Source: CAYSRC01 sp964446385 (GTDB taxonomy: Bacteria; Bacillota; Clostridia; Oscillospirales; Ruminococcaceae). Taken from it: a stretch of DNA of 64,000 bases. The DNA lies in NCBI GenBank assembly GCA_964446385.1, contig CAYUOH010000007.1:1-64000 (forward strand), in the 5' to 3' direction. The notes below the pieces were generated by a model, which saw only the letters and a program-made list of their open reading frames with translations, was not told where the DNA came from and searched no databases. This document shows, piece by piece, positions 60,061 through 64,000 of the stretch. The first letter of the stretch is position 1. Every line of letters starts with the position of its first letter. The position numbers and the translations under genes are program-made.

Positions 60061-61568
60061 AATTTTTTAATACCTCCAATGAAATATCCGACCATAGCAA
60101 ATACAGATAAAAACTCCAATCTTCCAAGATACATTGCAATAATATAATAGATTTTCATTACTGAAGGCATAGACGGCAATGTGACTCCTATTGACAGACC
60201 GACATTGCCGGTTATGGATGCGGCTTCATATGCCGAGTCGGCAAATGAATATCCGTAGTATGTACCTAACGCCGTACCGATTGAAAAGGTAACCATATAA
60301 CAAATAATTATAAGTGCGGAAGATTTTACAACTCCGTCCTCCAATACATAGTCTTTAATGTGATGATATTTATATATCTTAACATCTCTCTCTGAGGACA
60401 ACAGCTTTTTTACATCTGATATTATACTTTTAAATACAATACCGACTCTCAAACCTTTAAAGCCTCCGGCAGTAGAGCAGGCAGAACCGCCTATCAGCAT
60501 TACGATTACCATAATCAGAATACCGAAATCTCCCCATTCCAGCGCAAATTGCCTTGCGTAGATATTACTGAAGCCGGTGGTAGTATGTGCCGACAGTACA
60601 TTATAGACGACTCTTCTGAATACGGAAATTGAATTCGGATAGATTTTAGATAAACCGATTACCGCAAACGCAGATGAAAGGAACGCGGTAATAGTAAAGC
60701 TCTGTGTTTCAATATTTTTATATATTTCTTTTTTCTTACCTTGCCATATCGCGTAATGAAGTCCAAAGTTTAAAGAACCGAGTATGAAAATAATCAATGT
60801 TATGATTTCATATGAAAAGCTGTGATAATACATTATGTTTTGAGTGTTAGGCGCGAACCCTCCCGTACTCCATGAGGATTCAAACATAAAAAGCCCATGA
60901 AAGAAAGCGGAAGCCGGGTTTAATCCTATCCGCATTCCGTCGATCCACAAAGCCAATGTACCCACAACAAGATAAACCAGACTGATTTTCCATATAATTC
61001 TTGCAGTACCTTTTACATTCGGAACAAGTCCGATATCTTTTGCCTCACCCACATAAAGCTTGTATGCACCGCTGGTTTCCTTTACCAAAAAAGATAAAGC
61101 CAGAACGACCATTCCCTGACCGCCGACAAAAGTCAGTATGTGCCGCCACATATTCAAGCCCAGGGAAAGATGATCCAAATCCTGAGTCATAAAAACACCT
61201 GTTGTTGTAAAACCGCTCATAACATCAAAACATGAATCAAGCAAACTGCTGTTATGACCGCTCAGTCTGTAAGGAATGGCACAAAGCACCATCAGAATAA
61301 TCCACGAAAGAGCCGCGACTACAAAGCCGTGTTTCCACCCGACATAAGCCTTGTTTTTCTTCGTTTCTATGCCGATAATAATCAGCTTCAGTCCGATCGT
61401 CACTGTAACGGCCATACTGATTAAAAAATCAAGAGCCGGATTCCATTCGCATGACAGAAGTGACGTTGCCAGCGGTATTATCATCAGCAAGGCAATACCG
61501 ATAATTATACAGCCTGTATAATAACATATTATTTTTGAGCTTGAAAAACTCGCTTTAGAATTAGTCAT
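60036..61568 (-). CDS. trkH: Trk potassium uptake channel subunit
   Basis: A 510-residue TrkH/KtrB-type K+ channel with four membrane-pore-membrane repeats. Selectivity-filter segments are seen in FDVMSGFTTTGVFM, FESSWSTGGFAPN, SAHTTTGFSNIY and ASITGNVGLSIG. It is gated by cytoplasmic TrkA rings; two trkA genes precede it in the operon. The ATG at 61568 lies behind GAGGTAGG, which overlaps the stop of the 32-residue peptide gene. Confidence 0.93.
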   Translation of the reverse strand: MTNSKASFSSSKIICYYTGCIIIGIALLMIIPLATSLLSCEWNPALDFLISMAVTVTIGLKLIIIGIETKKNKAYVGWKHGFVVAALSWIILMVLCAIPYRLSGHNSSLLDSCFDVMSGFTTTGVFMTQDLDHLSLGLNMWRHILTFVGGQGMVVLALSFLVKETSGAYKLYVGEAKDIGLVPNVKGTARIIWKISLVYLVVGTLALWIDGMRIGLNPASAFFHGLFMFESSWSTGGFAPNTQNIMYYHSFSYEIITLIIFILGSLNFGLHYAIWQGKKKEIYKNIETQSFTITAFLSSAFAVIGLSKIYPNSISVFRRVVYNVLSAHTTTGFSNIYARQFALEWGDFGILIMVIVMLIGGSACSTAGGFKGLRVGIVFKSIISDVKKLLSSERDVKIYKYHHIKDYVLEDGVVKSSALIIICYMVTFSIGTALGTYYGYSFADSAYEAASITGNVGLSIGVTLPSMPSVMKIYYIIAMYLGRLEFLSVFAMVGYFIGGIKKLCVKNRKS

Positions 61569-61577
61569 TGGCCTACC

Positions 61578-61676
61578 TCATAAAAATACTGCTATTAAGT
61601 AAAGGACAGCAACAAATACAGAGGCGGCGGCCAGTTCAAAAATCAATCCGATACTTTCATTCTTATATTCTCGCAT
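61578..61676 (-). CDS. 32-residue membrane peptide between trkA and trkH
   Basis: On the minus strand an ATG at 61676 with GGGAG 8 bases upstream opens 32 codons ending at TGA 61580-61578. The peptide starts MREYKNESIGLIFELAAASV and continues as one hydrophobic helix ending VFL. It overlaps the end of trkA by 14 bp, and its stop (TGAGG) provides part of the trkH ribosome site, so translation of all three appears coupled. Topology and position recall KdpF, the ~29-residue peptide encoded just before KdpA, a relative of TrkH. Homology is not claimed. Confidence 0.65.
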   Translation of the reverse strand: MREYKNESIGLIFELAAASVFVAVLYLIAVFL

Positions 61677-62343
61677 TTTTCATACTCCCGTTTTTATTTT
61701 GCTTTTTTAATTCAAGCAGCCCCGAGTTATTTGTTAACACAAGAATATTGTCGTTTTCAATAATTCGCGTGTTGCCTCTCGGATAAATTGCCTTTTCGTC
61801 GCGCATAATAGTGGTAACGACACATTCGTCAGGCAACTCAAGGTCTTTTATAAAGCTGTCGTTCCATATACTTTCTTTATCGATTTTTATCTCAACAAGT
61901 ATCATTGCGCCGCGTTCAAAAGTCTGAACAGTTTTAAAATTATCCTTATCAAACTCGTACTCAATGAGATTGGCAATAACGGCTGTGCTGCATACGGTTT
62001 TGTCAACACCCAACGCCTTGAACAGTGACATGTTTTTGGGATTGTTGATTCTGGCTATTGTTTTGGGTATATTGAAAGTGCTTTTGGCAATTTTACAAAT
62101 CACTAAATTTTCTTCATCCGCGCCTGTCACAGCCGCCACAACTTCAGCCTCGTTTATACCGGCATCCTTAAGAACATCGATATCTGAACCGTCCCCGCAT
62201 ATTATGTCTGCATCTATGTCCTCTGCAATTGACTCACAAAGTTGTTTGTCTTTCTCGATCAAAACCACGTTATAATTATTTTCTTTTAAGGTTTTCAGAA
62301 GATAATATCCTATTTTACCGCCGCCGATAATAATTGATTTCAT
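61663..62343 (-). CDS. trkA: TrkA-type NAD-binding regulator of K+ uptake, second copy
   Basis: A 226-residue RCK protein: Rossmann loop GGGKIGYYLLKTLKENNYNV near residue 8, acidic LIEKD, CGDGSDIDVLKDAGINEAEV, and a C-terminal RCK_C (TrkA_C) domain from ILVEIKIDKESIW. It forms the ring that gates TrkH with nucleotide binding. AAGGAG precedes the ATG. Two single-RCK genes together match the two-domain enterobacterial TrkA. Confidence 0.9.
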   Translation of the reverse strand: MKSIIIGGGKIGYYLLKTLKENNYNVVLIEKDKQLCESIAEDIDADIICGDGSDIDVLKDAGINEAEVVAAVTGADEENLVICKIAKSTFNIPKTIARINNPKNMSLFKALGVDKTVCSTAVIANLIEYEFDKDNFKTVQTFERGAMILVEIKIDKESIWNDSFIKDLELPDECVVTTIMRDEKAIYPRGNTRIIENDNILVLTNNSGLLELKKQNKNGSMKNARI

Positions 62344-62358
62344 TTATGTAAGGCTCCT

Positions 62359-62994
62359 TTAAAGCGCAGAAATTAACCGTTCTAAATTTTTCTTGCCGAT
62401 CGTTAAAATAATTCTTTCACCGGGTTTTAGAAATTCATCTTTTAAAGGAAATATTAAATCTTCTTCTCTTAAAATTGCAGAAATTATGCAGGTGTATTTT
62501 TCTTCCAATTCTTTGACAGTTAACCGCTTATCTTTGCTGATAAGAACTTCAACGACCTCATAATCTTTGTTAATAACCGTGATTGTCTCTGTTTTGTTCA
62601 CAGCTAATTCTGTTTTCAGAATATCTACTCCCAATTGTATGGGGCTTATAGATTTTATACCGAAATCTTCATATATATACTGCCTGTTAGAATTTACAAT
62701 TCTTGCAATGATCTGTGGCACTTTGTATATTTCTTTCGCAATGAGCGAAACGGTTATATTGATGTTCTCATCCGGAGTCACGGCAAGAACTGCGTCCGTT
62801 TCCTGAATACCTGCTTCTTTCAGGATTTCATCATCATATTCGATGCCTTTTATTTTCACCCCGTTAAATCCGATTCCGAGAACATTCAGTCTTTCATTAT
62901 CACTGTCAATAACCGAAACATTGTGACCGGTATCTGAAAGCTCATTCGCCAGAGTGCTGCCGAATCTTCCGCAGCCGATAATAATGATATTCAT
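62359..62994 (-). CDS. trkA: TrkA-type NAD-binding regulator of K+ uptake, first copy
   Basis: A 211-residue RCK protein starting IIIGCGRFGSTLANELSDTG (Rossmann GxGxxG), then VIDSDNERLN and the TrkA_C domain from ETITVINKDYEVVEV. It is 15 bp upstream of the other trkA copy. The two probably form a mixed ring (inference), as in CeoB/CeoC pairs. Confidence 0.9.
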   Translation of the reverse strand: MNIIIIGCGRFGSTLANELSDTGHNVSVIDSDNERLNVLGIGFNGVKIKGIEYDDEILKEAGIQETDAVLAVTPDENINITVSLIAKEIYKVPQIIARIVNSNRQYIYEDFGIKSISPIQLGVDILKTELAVNKTETITVINKDYEVVEVLISKDKRLTVKELEEKYTCIISAILREEDLIFPLKDEFLKPGERIILTIGKKNLERLISAL

Positions 62995-63011
62995 ATATAT
63001 CTCCGTCCAAA

Positions 63012-63437
63012 CTATTTTTTCTTAAAAAAGCTATTGGTTTTATCCCTTTTAACAACGTGGCCGATCCCTTTTTCATCATATTCGATCTTATACAGTGCCT
63101 TTTCCTGCTCTTGGGGGCAATCCTCCTCAACATAGGCAGCTTTACGGTTATTGCAAAAAATGTCGCCATACTGTTCCAGGTTATACCTTGACGGAATATA
63201 GGTCGGGTCAAGAGCCCATGCAGCGCGAAAATGTTTCATGGCTGACAAATGATCGTCATTATTTTCCAATTGAATTCCCATTAAATTTTGCGGTTCCGGA
63301 GCGTGAGGATATTTCGCCATAGCTTGCCTTATCAGTTCCTCGCTTTCGTCTAACTTTCTCTTGCCGATTAATTCCTTAACACTATTGCATAATGTGATTA
63401 ATTCAGTGTTGTCATTAACAATATTATCTTTCCTCAT
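63012..63437 (-). CDS. TPR-like protein at the head of the potassium operon
   Basis: A 141-residue soluble protein with TPR-type helix pairs (KRKLDESEELIRQAMAKYPH; EPQNLMGIQLENNDDHLSAM and KHFRAAWALDPTYIPSRYNL) and a charged tail (KRDKTNSFFKKK). It is 17 bp upstream of trkA, so cotranscribed. Similar TPR genes sit next to Kdp/Trk loci in Clostridia as far as I recall; a scaffolding or sensing role is inferred. Confidence 0.75.
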   Translation of the reverse strand: MRKDNIVNDNTELITLCNSVKELIGKRKLDESEELIRQAMAKYPHAPEPQNLMGIQLENNDDHLSAMKHFRAAWALDPTYIPSRYNLEQYGDIFCNNRKAAYVEEDCPQEQEKALYKIEYDEKGIGHVVKRDKTNSFFKKK

Positions 63438-63494
63438 TTTTTAATTACCTTCTTTATGTATGATTTGACTGCCTTTGTATTCTAGCTGTTTTAT

Positions 63495-63543
63495 TGTGAG
63501 ATAGGTGTGAGAGTGAGGGAATGTGTGTGAGAATTCTGTGAGA
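63495..63543 (-). promoter_or_regulatory. Helically phased TGTGAGA boxes before the potassium operon
   Basis: TGTGAGA (+ strand) at 63495, 63506, 63526 and 63537, i.e. two pairs 11 bp apart with starts 31 bp from each other, plus a weaker GTGAGG between. All are near one face of the helix. A -10-like TAGAAT (minus strand, 63484-63479) without a good -35 lies just downstream, as expected for an activator-dependent promoter. KdpE, encoded next door, is the natural candidate ligand. Confidence 0.55.
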
Positions 63544-63576
63544 GAAATTACTGTAAGATCAAAAACAAAACATAAA

Positions 63577-63606
63577 AAAACCGCTTTGACAACTCAAAGC
63601 GGTTTT
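63577..63606 (-). terminator. Terminator after kdpE-like gene
   Basis: AAAACCGCTTTGA / TCAAAGCGGTTTT, 13-bp stem with a CAAC loop; a T run follows on the minus strand. Confidence 0.88.
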
Positions 63607-63621
63607 ATCTTCAATATAATT

Positions 63622-64000
63622 CTACTCATTCATAAGTCTGTATCCTACGCCGATTTCCGTCATAATGTATCGGGGTTTTGCAGGGTCATTTTCAATTTTG
63701 CGTCGAAGCCCTGCCATTAAAGCTCTGAGAGCCTGGGTATCGTTTCCATAGCCGACACCCCATATTTCCTTTATGATATAGCTCGTCGTAAGAACTTTTC
63801 CCGCATTTTTAAACAAAATGGAAAGTAAACTGTATTCCATCGGCGTCGTGTGAATTTCATTTTCGTCGAGATAAACCAGATGTTTTTCATAATCAATTTT
63901 CAAATCTCCGATTTTGGCGCTGGTCGTCTGTTTATTGCCGCCCTGCTTATACAGATGGCGCAACGCCACGCGAATACGGGCAAGAAGTTCAGTAGCTGAA
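63622..64000 (-). CDS. kdpE: KdpE-type response regulator, 3' part
   Basis: Only the C-terminal ~126 residues are in the window; the gene begins beyond base 64000. The visible part starts with the end of the receiver (FSATELLARIRVALRH, close to the KdpE phrase KPF-x-ELLARIRVALRH), then a PhoB-type winged helix: IGDLKIDYEKHLVYLDENEI, TTPMEYSLLSILFKNAGKVL and AGLRRKIENDPAKPRYIMTE, ending GVGYRLMNE. KdpE with sensor KdpD controls potassium uptake; here it neighbours a Trk operon instead of kdpFABC. Confidence 0.85.
   Translation of the reverse strand, partial: SATELLARIRVALRHLYKQGGNKQTTSAKIGDLKIDYEKHLVYLDENEIHTTPMEYSLLSILFKNAGKVLTTSYIIKEIWGVGYGNDTQALRALMAGLRRKIENDPAKPRYIMTEIGVGYRLMNE

Noticed and set aside
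1..64000. Insertion sequences, tRNA and rRNA genes
   Set aside because: No transposase-like frame, no cloverleaf-like region and no rRNA sequence was recognised anywhere in the window; a covariance-model scan could still reveal a missed tRNA.

Overview
The window reads as chromosomal DNA of an anaerobic, low-to-mid GC Clostridia member, plausibly an Oscillospirales/Ruminococcaceae-type gut bacterium. This rests on the type III glutamine synthetase, the DapL route to diaminopimelate, CarD/GrpB/SHOCT-type small genes, KdpE next to a two-TrkA Trk system, and TTG starts with strong GGAGG sites. The taxonomic call is an inference, because no rRNA gene is present.

1-19,300 (+ strand): one very tight gene train (gaps of 30 bp or less, many overlaps) that ends at a strong terminator. 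It begins with the 3' part of a glutamine synthetase (glnN). It then carries six glutamine-amidotransferase systems (asnB, guaA, pyrG, glmS, purF, carAB), purine genes (purC, purA, purB), two diaminopimelate genes (dapF, dapL) and nadE. The layout couples glutamine synthesis to its main biosynthetic consumers.

19,380-38,800: an AT-richer accessory stretch of short, mostly unrelated units. It holds a DMT exporter, a GNAT acetyltransferase, an anchored surface protein, a type B carboxylesterase, a CarD-like regulator, GrpB, a methyltransferase gene broken by an in-frame TGA, a HEPN-like protein, and a SHOCT gene also broken by an in-frame TGA. Further on are pirin plus an FMN reductase, a BlaI/M56-peptidase regulatory pair with a membrane protein, an alpha/beta hydrolase, a 1008-residue MacB-like exporter with a divergent TetR, a methyltransferase, an XRE regulator, a CPBP protease and a 54-residue membrane protein. 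Most units are bounded by recognisable hairpin terminators.

38,970-48,830 (+ strand): a compact, GC-richer phage morphogenesis and lysis cassette. It encodes a portal, a major capsid protein with an extra C-terminal domain, a connector-like protein, a large beta-rich closure protein, a large terminase, a helical protein, an acidic scaffold-like protein, membrane proteins and a CHAP-SH3b endolysin. There is no integrase, replication, repressor or tail-tube gene. A minus-strand flavodoxin gene with a MerR-type operator sits inside it. It could be a defective podovirus-like prophage or a domesticated particle system, and it is the least ordinary part of the window.

48,830-64,000: a coiled-coil gene of unknown role, a small membrane protein, and the complete phosphate system pstSCAB-phoU-phoB-phoR (minus strand) behind a tandem 11-bp Pho-box-like repeat. 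These are followed by the nickel-pincer cofactor operon larE-larB-larC (no larA here) and a potassium-uptake operon (TPR protein, two TrkA proteins, a previously easy-to-miss 32-residue membrane peptide, TrkH, an OB-fold-like secreted protein). Upstream of that operon are helically phased TGTGAGA repeats and the 3' part of a KdpE-type regulator running off the window edge. No tRNA, rRNA, CRISPR array or transposase was seen.
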